Below, piece by piece: positions 11,278 to 22,660 of a stretch of 64,000 bases of DNA. The stretch comes from Selaginella moellendorffii (lineage: Eukaryota; Streptophyta; Lycopodiopsida; Selaginellales; Selaginellaceae). The position numbers and the translations under genes were made by a program. Position 1 is the stretch's first letter. The number at the start of each line of letters is the position of its first letter. A model generated the notes under the pieces. The model worked only from the letters and a program-made list of their open reading frames with translations. It did not search any database and had not been told where the DNA came from. The stretch lies in the NCBI RefSeq assembly GCF_000143415.4, contig NW_003314281.1, positions 242,417 through 306,416 on the forward strand, given 5' to 3'.

Positions 11278-12767
11278 TTAGAAGCTAAGTAGCCTCTGGT
11301 TTTGCTGGTTCGTGAAAGAGAATGGTATAACTTTGTCATGGGGGCCAGAGCCAGGATCATCGAGCTTCATCGGATAAACTTCCGGGTTCCTGGACGAAGA
11401 ACAAAACCAAGAACAAAACGAGGAGAAGATCATCAGCGAGAAAAAAAAATTCGCGACGTGATCAAGTACCTGTCCAAAGCGGAAGAGATCTCGGTTCCAA
11501 GGAGTTTGCACTGGATGATCTCCAAAGCCCAGCAGATCACGTCAAACGGAGGCCTTTCTTCCGGATCTTCATGCCAGCACTGCTGGATCAGCTTCGCCAA
11601 GCTCGAGTCGACGGAACTCGGCAGCCGAGGCCTCTTCCCGGCTCGTTTCAACCCAGGGATGATCCAGTTCCCACCCCGGATCTTCTCCAAGAACTTCTCG
11701 GGCGACAACTCCTTGTACTTGTCCAGCGGAGTCTCTCCCGTGAGGACCGCGTAGAAGGTCATTCCAAAGCTGTAAACATCGGCCTTGTCCGTGTAAGAAC
11801 ACTTTGATCCTTCGTCACCCTGGAGAACTTCTGGAGCCCAGTAACAGTGCGTCCCTCTTCGAGCCGTGAGCTTCCCGTCATCCACGGATCTGGCAGTGCC
11901 GAAATCTCCTAACTTCACCTCTAGACCGCTGGGAAAAGTCTGGTTGAATCGAACGAGGAAGTTTCCCGGCTTCACGTCCCGGTGGATCAATCCAAACGCG
12001 TGCATGTACATGAGAGCAGTGGCGAGCTGGAGCATCACGTCGATCGCAGCTTTCTCTTCCAGCGGTAGATGATGGGGGTCTTTTTCAACCTTGTTCTTGA
12101 TCCAGGTCTGGAGATCGCCATCCATCAGCTCCATGATCAACCCGGCGCCAGAGTGATTGCCACTGCTACTGCCACTCCCGCTGATGGAGTAGCCATGAGG
12201 CTTGACAACGTGAGGATGGTCCAGCGTGAAATGGATCACTGCTTCGTCCTGGAGGTGTTCTTCCTCGCTAAACAGCTTGATCGCAAATTCCTGTTTCGAC
12301 CAAGTACACTTGTGGATGGCACCGTAAGCTCCTTGCGCTAGAAAGATTCCCATCTGGAAGCTCGCGGCCCTGGGAAGAGCACCCAAGATATCCTCCACTG
12401 TACCACCGATTCGCGGAGGAAATCTCACATTTTCCATCTGGAGCCACAGATTTCCGAGCTCGACCCTGTTGCTCATCTTCGGAAAGAACATGTGAAGCCA
12501 CCGGTTGATCTTGAAAGGCTTGTAGACGAGCTTGAGAGGGCCAAGGTATGCCGTGGTCGTAGTCTTGACGTCGAGAGACTCGAATGTCATGGAATAGGAC
12601 GTCGCCAGCGCTGGAATCAGGGACGAGAAGCTAAGATCGTGGGAGTACCTTACCAAGATTTTCTGCGATATCTCTTGCGCCTGCTTCTCCGTCGCTGGAT
12701 CCTGGTACTCGAGCCCAGCGAAGGGATCTTGCAAGACATAGCTGCCGAGGAGCAATTTGCGCGCCAT
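11278..12767 (-). CDS. protein kinase of the TKL/mixed-lineage type
   Basis: Two exons, 12767-11470 and 11389-11278 (80-bp intron, phase 2), give 469 residues. About 140 N-terminal residues have no recognised domain. The kinase domain follows with a Gly-rich loop (AQGAYGAIHK), the ATP-anchoring Lys in EFAIKLF, a catalytic loop HRDVKPGNFLV, DFG (KLGDFGTARS), the APE motif (CYWAPEVLQG) and the C-lobe Arg in PEERPPF. All catalytic residues are present, so it should be active. HRDVKPGN indicates Ser/Thr specificity. There is no signal peptide or membrane segment, so it is a cytoplasmic kinase. The C-terminal exon adds a 36-residue tail (NPEVYPMKLDDPG...) without known motif. Confidence 0.9.
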
Positions 12768-12918
12768 GGATCGAGCTCCTGTGGGACGGGACGACGCAAG
12801 ATCGATCGCAAAATGTGGGAGATCGATCGAGAAAACGCGTCGTCAGAGTCAAACAAGGGAGCCCCAGTTTATATTTTAGGGTTCTTGGGGCTTGTCGCAT
12901 TTAGGGTTCTTCGCGGCA

Positions 12919-13212
12919 ATGGCGTCGAGGTTGCTCTCCCGATCCACGCTCGTTACGAGTCTGCTGCGCCGATCCACTTCAGCTCCAAGGAATCTCCACG
13001 GCATTGCTCCAGTGTCGCCGCTCGCCAGGGAGACGGTGGGAATTCCAGCGGCCGCCAAGAACTTCTATGTGCCGCGGCGGGATCTACACATCAACGAGCA
13101 CTCCTTCCGCGAGTTGGCCGTGGATTACGGCTTCACAGAGTTTGAGCCGCTCTACCGGGTGCTGCGATTCATCGTCGTCTATCGCTTCATCGCCGAGGTA
13201 CTTCTTTCCTAG
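12919..13212 (+). CDS. small protein with mitochondrial-type presequence (3' end uncertain)
   Basis: The ATG at 12919 starts an Arg/Ser-rich, acid-free leader (MASRLLSRSTLVTSLLRRS) typical of mitochondrial targeting. It is followed by a conserved-looking core (FYVPRRDLHINEHSFRELAVDYGF, EFEPLYRVLRFIVVYRFIAE). I do not recognise the family. The frame ends at a TAG (13210-13212), giving 97 residues. But GAG|GTACTT at 13197/13198 is a good phase-0 donor, and TTTCCAG at 13299-13305 a good acceptor. The spliced frame would then run on into the antisense of the neighbouring gene without a nearby stop, so the true 3' end is unresolved. It is divergent from the kinase gene (152 bp between starts), suggesting a shared promoter. 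Confidence 0.6.
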   Translation: MASRLLSRSTLVTSLLRRSTSAPRNLHGIAPVSPLARETVGIPAAAKNFYVPRRDLHINEHSFRELAVDYGFTEFEPLYRVLRFIVVYRFIAEVLLS

Positions 13213-13341
13213 CTCTAAAACACATCTAGCTGGGCTTGTTCTTGAAAGAACTCGATAGATTGCAAATAAATCTCTGTGGAGCTTTTCTTCTTTCTGACTT
13301 TCCAGGAGCAAAACTTACCACCATCGATCGTCACACACTTT

Positions 13342-14643
13342 CTAGAGATCGAAATCGTCGTCCTTGAGAGCTTCTTGCGCGGCCTCCTCCTCCTCGTCGT
13401 CCAGCACAAAGTACGGGTTGTGGACGACCGGCCGGAACTTATAGCCAGTGAAGAGATAGAATGCCAGAGTCGCGGCCTCGGCCGCGAAGCTGCTCGACCA
13501 TCGGTACTGGTATGGCGTGATCGTTGTCAGCGCAAACACCACGATCCGGGTGAAGTAGATGTAAGTCACGACGACGATGTAGTACTGGCGGAAGAGCGTG
13601 AGCTTGACGAGGTTCCTGGCGGCCTTTCCATCCGAGTGAGAGGCCTCTCTCAAGTGCTTGATCGACCAGACGATGGGGAAGAGGATGGCGCAGCAGCAGA
13701 TGATATCGAGCAACAGGAAGAGCTGGCGCCAGGTAAACCAGCTCTTGGTCGCCGGCCCGGTCTCGTCGATCACGATCGAGGCAACGTTTGCAAACACCTG
13801 GAGCGGGATCACCACCATCAACACCTTCTTCTCCTTGTCCTGGAGAAATGGCTTGAGGAACGACCACCCGGTCCCGACCAGGACGATCACCGTGAAGAGC
13901 ATCACACCCTTGAGGAAACCCGAGATGTAGAAGATCACGTCCCAGCCGTGCGCGGTGCCGGTCTTCTTGATGTAGCTCTTGTCCTCGGCCTCGGCGAGCA
14001 AGTTGAGCACCTTGAGCGCGAGAAGAACTCCCATGAGGATGTGGATCCTGTGCGTGGTCTCCTTGTGCTTGGCGCAGAAGTAGATCCAGAGGGCCGTGAG
14101 CGCGATGTAGACGAGCGCGAAGGTGAAGAACAGCGCTGGGAGCTGGGTCTGGCCGGCCGGGAGGAAATCCTTGACACTGCCCTCCAAGTTGTACATGGAA
14201 GTCTCCACGATCATCGAGACCTGCGAGTGAGCGTGGCAATTGATGAAGAAGAGCGAGTACTCGTTGCCATCGGCCACCGGGAAGGTGTTGTTGTAAGTCC
14301 CGCCGCGGCCATCGACCTCGTTGAGGCGGAGCAAGGCGCGGATCTTGGGATTGGCGAGGATGCACTGGTTCGGCTGCTTCTCGACGTCGGCGAAGACCTG
14401 GAGGAGCGCTTCCTCGGTGCTGAGGAAGAAGCCCATGAGCGAGAGATCGGCGTCGGACGAGACGTGGACCTCGGACACGAAGATCCCCACCTCGCCGCGG
14501 TTCGTGAAGCCGAATTTCTCGAACATGATGAGCGGGCGGCCATCGTCCTTGATCTTGGTGCTCTTGATCTCGGCCACGGCCAGCAGCGGCAGGAGCAGGG
14601 CTAGAATCACGCCGAGGATGCTGACCCTAGGAATGGCCGCCAT
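13342..14643 (-). CDS. lung seven-transmembrane receptor family protein (GPR107/108, plant CAND type)
   Basis: An intronless 433-residue membrane protein. A cleavable signal peptide (VSILGVILALLLPLLAVAE) is followed by a lumenal domain of about 150 residues with a CxxxxxxxxC-spaced cysteine pair (CILANPK.., FFINCHAHS). Seven hydrophobic helices then run from ALFFTFALVYIALTALWIYF to the AATLAFYLF region. The family block YISGFLKGVMLFTVIVLVGTGWSFLKPFL and the PIVWSIKHLREA cytoplasmic segment are intact. The acidic tail (DDEEEEAAQEALKDDDFDL) is typical of the family. Animal members act in Golgi and retrograde traffic, and Arabidopsis homologues were proposed as G-protein-coupled candidates. It lies tail to tail with the small plus-strand gene, only about 130 bp from its TAG. 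Confidence 0.95.
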   Translation of the reverse strand: MAAIPRVSILGVILALLLPLLAVAEIKSTKIKDDGRPLIMFEKFGFTNRGEVGIFVSEVHVSSDADLSLMGFFLSTEEALLQVFADVEKQPNQCILANPKIRALLRLNEVDGRGGTYNNTFPVADGNEYSLFFINCHAHSQVSMIVETSMYNLEGSVKDFLPAGQTQLPALFFTFALVYIALTALWIYFCAKHKETTHRIHILMGVLLALKVLNLLAEAEDKSYIKKTGTAHGWDVIFYISGFLKGVMLFTVIVLVGTGWSFLKPFLQDKEKKVLMVVIPLQVFANVASIVIDETGPATKSWFTWRQLFLLLDIICCCAILFPIVWSIKHLREASHSDGKAARNLVKLTLFRQYYIVVVTYIYFTRIVVFALTTITPYQYRWSSSFAAEAATLAFYLFTGYKFRPVVHNPYFVLDDEEEEAAQEALKDDDFDL

Positions 14644-15234
14644 GGCCCTTGCGGCGATGAGAAGATTGCTGTTACCCTAGTGGCTGAGAGATCCCAGATC
14701 GAAGAACCCTAACTTGTGATCGCGAGAACTCTAGATCTGGGACTTCGTCGCGCGCGCACCTCTTTTTCCGCGTGGAAAAGCCCTAATGCAGGTATAACTG
14801 CATATTCCATTCCATGTCATCGCTTCGCTCTTTGACGTGGCGTACACGTGTATGTGTTCCAAAGTAAAGCCCTAAAATGATCAATTTTTTTGGTCAGTAA
14901 CGATTGTTTGGTTGATCTTCGCAGGGGAAAATCGACGCTCGCTTGAGAGGTATAGATCAATTTTTTTGGTCAGTAACGATTTTTTGGTTGATCTTCGCAG
15001 ACGCGTATAGATCAATTTGTTAAGTGGTAGTTTCTGAAAATGTTTTAGACATCGAGTGGATACAACTACGATGGATTTGACGTTGGAACTCTCCTTACGA
15101 GTATGCCGGATTCGATTGCGACTTCTCAGCGTAGTCTACAGCCATTTGCGATGTAATGTATCACCGAAGCAATGCTCTTGTTTTGCAGCATCTATGATGG
15201 TCGTTGAAAACTTGATCTAAGAAAAGGCACCTGT
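14644..15234. other. intergenic stretch with an intron-like tandem repeat
   Basis: About 590 bp holding the promoter of the seven-TM gene and the 3' side of ORC5. A 46-bp unit beginning GATCAATTTTTTTGGTCAG occurs at 14879-14924 and again at 14955-15000 with one mismatch, and its first bases recur near 15010. Each unit ends in TTCGCAG, and the second is preceded by GT, so they resemble short introns. A coding-like tail (SSGYNYDGFDVGTLLTSMPDS.., TAA near 15155) follows a good acceptor at about 15045, but I could not assemble a gene. Confidence 0.5.
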
Positions 15235-17007
15235 TCAACAGTTGTAGTACAGGTACTTGGCGAGTGGAAAGCTAGTGCTCCTAGCGATCTGCAAAGCCAG
15301 CGAAAACCATAGTTGAAGTTAAAGAAGGAATGAAACGTTACCATATGGATGGCTTCCTCCTCCACATTGCACCGAAACTTTGGAGATCCTTCAAGTGGAT
15401 CAGTGAGTCCTTGTGATATCAGACCAACGCCGACGAGCGTTGATAGCTGCATTAGAACATCGGACGTGACTTCCATGCCTGCGTCTTCGTCCAGTTTGTT
15501 GTCATGAGCAGAAATCCCGAGTTTCAACCCAGGGCCGGTTGCAATGCACGAGAATATTGCCAGGAGCCTCTCCAGAGAGAAGCTGCCTGGACCTTTGAGT
15601 TGCCTCTCCATCTCCTTGTTTTCTTTCTTTTCCGTGGCTGACAGAGAACTCCTGTGATCGGAACACGTAAGAGAAAAGAGAAGAAATAACTAGAAATTGA
15701 GCTTCACCTTCGCCTTCGTTTCCTCGAGCCACTTGCGTTGCCGGCATCAAACAAGGCGGCATCCAATGTAGCTGGATTAGTGGAAGCGATGTATGCCGCC
15801 AGAAGCAGATATTTACTGCAGAGAGGCAACTGTAAATCGCAGAGTTGATCGTCGGACGCTGGAGCGCTGATGACTGATCTTCCTCCACCTTGTGACTCCA
15901 GTAACTTTCCTGGAGATGCTGCAAGGATAGAAGAAGCCCGTCCCAAGAAGCTGCGAACGTGTGGTTTGATAAGCGTGAAGAGCTTTCGTTTCCCTTGCTC
16001 GTCCGGAAGCACCGCTCCCGAGACCACCGGCGCGCAGTACTGCTCAAAAAGAGGCTCCAGCAGCATCATGAGCTCGGTTATTCTCCGTGTTGCTCGGCTA
16101 AACGGCTTCAACACGGCACTGGAGAAACCAAAAGATTAAGGCGCATGAGTATCATCCCTCGGCATGAAAGAAGCAACTTACTTGAGAAACGAAACGTAGA
16201 GATCGGACTTGATTTGCTTCTTCACCAGGATCTGGAAGAGTTCGTCGTCTAGATAATCTCTGAAGTAAACTGGCAGGGGCTGCCGGCATCCTGTGCCGGA
16301 CGTGAAAGCATGAGGGCCAACGCTGCTGATGAATACCATTCCCAGCTGCGGGAGCCGGGAGAGCTCTGGAAGCCGAAACAAAACCGATAAAAGGTTTTGT
16401 CCACCACTCCAGTTCCTCACGAGATCAATGTTGTCAATGATGAGGTAGACAACCCCTGTTTCTCGCTTGAACCAGCTCAAGTTGCCAAACACAGTGACCA
16501 ATTCATCGCTACTGGCTTTGCCGTTTGACGGAGACGAGCAGCTCTGTACTGAAAAACGAGTTGTGAGAAAGAAAAATGAACGACCGACAGACAAAAGAAT
16601 GCACCCACTTCATTGTTGGATCGACGAATAGCCTCCTCGCAAGCATCTGGAAGAAACTCCACGAAATCCGAGGCTCTTTCACACTTGCGCGCGCTGGAGT
16701 AGCCATTCTCGGCGCTCCTCACGTGCCCAACCAGGCTGTTGATGATCGATTCAAACAAAATCCTGGCGGCATGGCACGATCGACAGCTCGCGTATGCGTA
16801 TGGCCTGCGCAAATGCCGGAAGATCTCCTTGACGACGCTCGTCTTGCCGGTAGACGCAGCGCCATGTACGAGCAGCGGCGGGAAGAAATCATACGGGCCT
16901 CCCAAAATCGACAGGAGATCCTGGATTTCGCTCCTCCTGCCGGGAAAATCACGTACCAGGACCTCTTGCCTCTTCCCAATGTTGGCGTCCGCGTCGGCGG
17001 AATTCAT
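15235..17007 (-). CDS. ORC5: origin recognition complex subunit 5
   Basis: Five exons (17007-16605, 16548-16182, 16118-15708, 15651-15342 and 15288-15235) with introns of 53-63 bp and consistent phases, giving 514 residues. This is close to known plant ORC5. It is an AAA+ ATPase of the nuclear complex that marks replication origins and loads MCM. Walker A is GAASTGKTSVV near residue 50 and Walker B is YLIIDNIDLV. The C-terminal half carries the ORC5 winged-helix region and ends IARSTSFPLAKYLYYNC, the family's characteristic terminus. The first donor was placed at GTGG|GTGCAT because the more obvious GAA|GTGGGT would break the frame. A basic KRRRR stretch lies at the exon 3 end. It is the last gene before the AT-rich region. 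Confidence 0.93.
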
Positions 17008-17035
17008 GATCCAAGAACCCTAAAAGGATCCTAGA

Positions 17036-20000
17036 ACCCTAGACATTATTTTTACCAGGAGGTCCAATTGATAATTAAAACATACAGCAAATACTTAAAT
17101 TTCTTGTGCATAAATTCCCTGGTAACAGAATATATTGAAAGGTGAAGAAGTGTCTTGTTGCGAAATAGAAATTGCAGTAAACCTTCCAAAATGTAACTCC
17201 AAAAAGTATTTGCATAGCACCTCTATTAATTGCATCATCTCCAAAAGAATTAAAGGATGAAGATAAAGACTATTTTCTTAGTATTGGGAATTAAAATACT
17301 ATAAACTGAACTATTAACAGTTAATATAGATCTTAAATAGGAAGCTTTTGTAAATCAGCTAAGAGCTATTAATAGATTAGGTTCTTAGAAACTAAACTTG
17401 CTTATTTGCTGCCCAATAAGAATCAGAGATATGTGATCAGGCAGCCAATTGCAAATTCATGTTACCTAAGGAGATTTGGATTTGGGTATTTGCAATTAGA
17501 GGGAGATCATAGACATATGAAAGATTGTTCTTCTTAGGAACGTGATGAGATGGGTTTTGGAATAGGACATAAATGGCAGCCTCATTTGAACATCTATGGT
17601 TGGAGAGTTGGAGATCAAAAAGTTAAAGAGAATGACTACATAAGTAATATAAAAGAGAGGTGTTTGTGACTTTGTGAGGTCAAGCTGGGCCTAACTCCAT
17701 CCCTTCAGGGCTTTTGCATTCAAATTTTCGTGTGTTTGAGAGTGTGAAGTGGAGCAGTTCGAGGTTTATCCCACATAAAGGCCTTGAGTTGAGTTGTAGT
17801 GAGAGTTCTAGTGTTTATGTGGGGAATCCCCCTATTCAACATCTAGGGTTACAACATGTTCTAGTGTGTTAATGCCCTTGCCATGGGGTTTCTTGTGGGT
17901 CTTTTAGCCAGTTAGAGAAATCTAATGCCCCCAAAAGTTTTATGAGTGTCTGAGAGTGAGTTTGATAGTAGTAATGTGTCTTGTCCTTGTTGGGTCTTTT
18001 GCTTGAAGCTTCTATAAGTTGTGTCTACACTTTAACAGCCTTTTGGAGTTGCATGTGGGCAAGATCAATACTTGAGGGCTAATGGAGCTCTAGCCAACAC
18101 TTTTGTAGTTTTTAAGTTAAACAATCAAGCTGGTGACACATGGAAGTTCTAGTAAGTTTAAGTTTTCACACTTAGGATCAGCCAAAGTAGATTTAGAATC
18201 TGACTGTTCTAATGATCTTGAAGGAGTTATGGTGAGCAAGATTTTAATGCCACAAGCTTGTGAGGAATTTTCTTGGGGTCTTCAGCATCAATCTTGGGGT
18301 GACATAAATGAGGTGAAATATATATATATGAATCATTAACAACAAATAGTAATTTGTAAGCATTTGGCTAGATGGCTATAACAGGTTTTGGTGCCTCATA
18401 TTTAGCTTTAGAACAATAGAGGACCAAACAACTACAAAGAACCACCATGATTTAAGCCAAGCTAATTGAAATAAATTCTAAGATTTGCAAAGAGACTACA
18501 TTGAGTTTTTTAGTGTTATATGACAATTTTGCATCATTCCACCAATATTAACATAGTCTTCCAAGATGAGGATGAGGATTTAGAGGAGGTGGTAGAGGCT
18601 GAAGTTAAAGACTATTTGGAATACATAAGGACATTTTTAACTTTGGAGATAAATGGCAATTGGCATCTATTGTGGAACACAGTTCTAAAGATGGAAGAAA
18701 AGAGCATTTTATGTCAACATTGTTGAACAATCAAGGAAGTGTTAAAAGTAGAAATGCTTGTAAGTAGCAAACAGCAAAAAAAAAAACTGCAAAAGACTGA
18801 CTAATAGCAATTAAAAAGGTTGCAAGAGGTCTATTTGAGGGGGTTTAGGTTACTTAGAGATGTCATTTAAAGTAAATGCTCAAATGAGTTGTAGGCATGT
18901 TTTTGTGTTGAGCATATTTATGGATTACTAAGGTGAAAATAAACTCTATAGAGGATAGAGGAGAAAGGAATGAAGTCTTAATGAATTTAGTAGAAACTAT
19001 AACTCTTTTTGTCATAGATGTGGAATTAAATTAGGATTTAATCCAAGTTGAGGGTAGGAATGGTAAAAATAATTATTTTTTTCGTAAAATAGAAGCTTTC
19101 TTGCCAGATTTTTTATCAAATGGATGAGTAATGGTAGTAGAAATCTATATTGTAACAAAGTTCGAGGACAAAGAGTTGGTTATAGTCACAAAATAAATAT
19201 CTAAGTCAATATCTCAAATTGTTTTTGTTTAAGCATTTCCAACTTGAATAAGAACCAATAAGAGTCTTATAATATGGTTGAATGCTATATAATTAAAGCT
19301 AGTAGAGGTAGAAAATAAATACATATGCCCACTACATGGATGATTTAGGCATTTACCAACTAATTTGAGTTGAAGCTTTTAGAGGAGGTAAAAACGTAGT
19401 AGAAACTTAGCCAATTAAAGAAACTTAGTGGTTTTAAGTAGAACTTAAACAAAATTGAGCATTTATGGAGTTGTTGAGCTGATAAATTAAAGCATCCAAA
19501 AAATGAAAAAGGAAAAATGATTAGAGATACAAATGTGGTAAAAATTTATAACTAATTAGGGAAACTCAATGGTCCTAAGTAGACTTAAACAAGGATATGA
19601 TCTAGCTTCTAAGATGGGTATTTCCAAAAGGTGTTGAGTTGCAAGTTAAAACATCTAAAATAAAAAAATGAAGAATGGATAAAGATACTATTAAAAAGGT
19701 AATAAAAACTTAATTAGGGAAATTCAATGGTTCCAAATTTAAAATTTAAAGAAAGGGATCAGAAAATGGCTTAAAGGCCCAATAACCTCATGGAAAAGGA
19801 TAAATGGTTAGCAATACCCCTTGAGTTTAGAGAAATAAGTAAAATTAAAGATATTAAAATCCATCTACTATAATGTAGTGTATATTTATTTGATAGGGGA
19901 TAGTCTAAAGTTGAGTTGAGCTCAACTTAGCATAAGTAAACTCAAATCAATAAAAATCTTACAAAAGAAATCTAAATTGAAGAAATGAAGGTTCTGGCAA

Positions 20001-21068
20001 ACTTTTAATTATTGAAATACATAAATATCTAAGTTAAAAGTTTCTATTAGATTGAGTAGTTTAAAAAAACAAAGTTTATGAGAACCTATATTTTATAAAG
20101 CTATAGTATTTTACTATGACTATTATTACAACTATCATACTTTTGTTTGACTACTTAATATTTTGACTACTTTTATAGCTGTACATATTATTCCTTTATT
20201 TAAAATATTTTTTTAGGGTTCTTGAGAAGTAAAGAAAATAAAAGATATATGAGTAAGAGTTGTAGTGCAAAGGATTGTAAAAATATTAATTTTATTTCAC
20301 TGCCATAATTTCTATATTACACTCTAGTCCTTATTACTCATATGAGAATGTGAAGACAACTGTCACCATTGATAAATACTCATGTTACTTTTAAAATAAT
20401 AATCTAGAGAAAGAGAAATGAAAAAATAAATAACACAGCAGAAAGAACCAAGAAATTTACACCATAAACTTTCTATAATATTTGTAAATTATATATTAAT
20501 TCATATAAAAAACTCTATTGCTTGTCTACATTGCAATCCTCCTGTATGAATAGACCAAGGTATATTTTTGTAGTGAATCCCAAATAAGAGTTTTTGGGAG
20601 TTTTTTGTGAATATTAATAAAAGAAATTAAAATCTTTTGAAAAAGTCAAAAGTAATATCATATGAAAGAATCAATTTATCTACATTTCCAAGTCTCACAC
20701 AAGAGAATAATAGTGTGCTAGCATGCCCTACCATTATAATGTGGTCTATATTTCCCTATAGTTTATTTCTCTAGAGAATTGGCATGTGTAGAAAAGAATA
20801 TATGCATAGTGAAGTAGGATTTCATTAAAATGATAGAGCACGTGTATGCACAATAATCTAGAAATCTAGAAGCTTTTATGTTTACAAGTAAACTATGATT
20901 ATGAAGTTTTATTTCAGAGACTAATATTTCAAGAATTTAAGTATTGTTGGTATTATAATAAATAAACCTTATTCCCAAGATTAAAACTTAGTATATAAAC
21001 TACCTAGAAAAGTTATTATCATCATAATTTTTTTGATCTCCTTAAACTCCTTAAAAGTTTGTATAGAA
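17036..21068. other. AT-rich gene-poor DNA
   Basis: Composition changes sharply to AT-rich just upstream of ORC5. I see no gene, RNA gene or intact element in these 4 kb. Open frames of 68 codons (18133 and 18520) have no recognisable features. The likely content is decayed transposon sequence. Confidence 0.6.
19400..19770. repeat. degenerate tandem repeat, about 145-bp period
   Basis: The sequence around AATTAAAGAAACTTAGTGGT recurs as CTAATTAGGGAAACTCAATGG and again as TTAATTAGGGAAATTCAATGG. Each time it is followed by an AAGTAGA..TTAAACAA-type segment and a purine-rich AAAATGAA stretch. Two and a half diverged units are visible. Origin unknown. Confidence 0.5.
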
Positions 21069-21365
21069 ATGGCTTGAAAGAAAGTCATTGCTACTAGTAC
21101 TTGCCCCTTCCCCCCGCCTAACATTTTATATCAATCTTCACCTCCATCCCTAAGTTCTACAAACATTCCACCTTCACTTCCACATAATAATCTTTTTTAT
21201 GCTATGGGCTCTAATAAAGTTAAACTAAAGCTCCTGATATATAAAATTCTGGATCTTGCTACTAAGGAGGGATTGCCTCAAACACTTCAAGAGCAATGCC
21301 ATATGTTTTTGCAAGATCTTGACATGGCAAGACTATTTAAAAGCATAGAACACTATTATATTTAA
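21069..21365 (+). pseudogene. coding-like open frame with an early stop
   Basis: From the ATG at 21069 the frame reads M-A-stop (TGA at 21075) and then stays open for about 95 codons to a TAA at 21363. It has a Pro/Ser-rich start and a helical C-terminal part (KVKLKLLIYKILDLATKEG). Restarting at 21204 would give only 53 residues. I do not recognise it. A decayed retroelement gag is one possibility. Confidence is low because AT-rich DNA also yields such frames by chance. Confidence 0.25.
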
Positions 21366-22239
21366 TGTCTAATATACTACTTTTTTTTGGATAAGACAAA
21401 TGGCTCTATGGGTTTATAAACTTTTCTTGAGCATTGTAGCAATTGCCTAATGGTAGGTCTAGAAAATGTGCATATATAGATGTACAATAGATTCAAGAAT
21501 AAGTTACGGACACATACCCACTACCACTTCATGGTGAGGAACAACATCCCCTTGGGAAACATTGCATTAACTAATGCAAAATATAGGGTTTTTAGGCCAT
21601 AGTGGAATGTAAGATCTAGAATTATTTACTATATTATAGTATATCTCAAAAAAATATTAATGATATTAGTTGTAGGTAATATACCTTGTTCTAGATGGTG
21701 CTATCATATCATATACAAATGTTTACTAGATGTTGAAGGAGATAGCAGCACACAAGTTCTATGAAGTGATGGTGACAAATGAAAAAAATAATTTGTAATT
21801 ATGATATCTAACACTAACACTATCACTGACATATGACACTTTCACAGACATCTGATATATAACAAGTTTTTCATTTTATGCAAGGATGCAATTAACTTTC
21901 TTTTACCTCATCATCAATATATTGATTCCTTTTATACCTCCTTCTATATTGGTATTATGGGGAAGATTTGAGCTATGGCTTCTGCATAGTTAGGGAGACT
22001 TCCAAAGCCTTTAATTCTAGAAATTATAAGTGATTGTGATCTATAAAATAGAACTAAACATGTATTGAAACATAATTTATCTTCTTGAGATTGGAGGCAA
22101 CTCACAAAATCCTTTGAGCTGGTGTTTGAAAAAATGATGTTTTTCAATAGCAAACACTAACTTACTAAAGTTATATACTGCCTCTACCATAGAATCGTTA
22201 CTTATTGTGCAACCAATCACAATACTATCTAGTGGGCAA
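21366..22239. other. AT-rich stretch without recognised features
   Basis: Nearly 900 bp with no gene or clear repeat. Two overlapping minus-strand frames of 69 codons (21944-22286) have no family resemblance and run into the decayed LTR next door. Confidence 0.5.
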
Positions 22240-22660
22240 TTGTAGTGTATATGGTTTTTACCCTTAATCTTATGGTGATTTACCATAGGTTAACCACGAA
22301 GTGGAACCTAACCATATGTCATATGCCACATGACACATGCCACGTGTCCAAAGGATAGTGGTGTAGAACTGGTTTTGATGTCCTTAGATTATGAATTTGG
22401 ACACAAGATGAACACCATTGTGTTTAGGACAATCTCTACATTTTGTAGATCGGCTCAGTATAAGAAACTCATATATTGGCTTGCACTTGCTAATGTTAAG
22501 AACCCATATAGTATTGAGTCTGATCCCTTAATGTTTGATAGGTGATAGTTTATTATATCTACTAAGACACTCTCATTATCATGCCCTTTGTGTTGGTTTC
22601 CATTAGCTATTTATAGAAAATATCTAGATCTATTAATTTGGCATATCTAGAACACCAATA
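22240..22660 (-). mobile_element. scrambled remnant of a family C LTR
   Basis: 22240-22350 matches, in reverse orientation, the 3' end of the family C LTR, including its terminal hairpin and CCACGTGTCC stretch. Next comes a reverse-oriented middle part (GAATTTGGACACAAGATGAAC). From about 22470 there is a forward-oriented part (GCTTGCACTTGCTAATGTTA). The order and orientations do not fit a simple insertion, so internal inversion or repeated insertion and decay has occurred. Confidence 0.6.

Noticed and set aside
13276-14604. 442-codon open frame on the plus strand
   Set aside because: Exact antisense of the well-supported GPR107/108-type gene. Its translation is a charged, low-complexity sequence typical of a shadow of GC-rich coding DNA.
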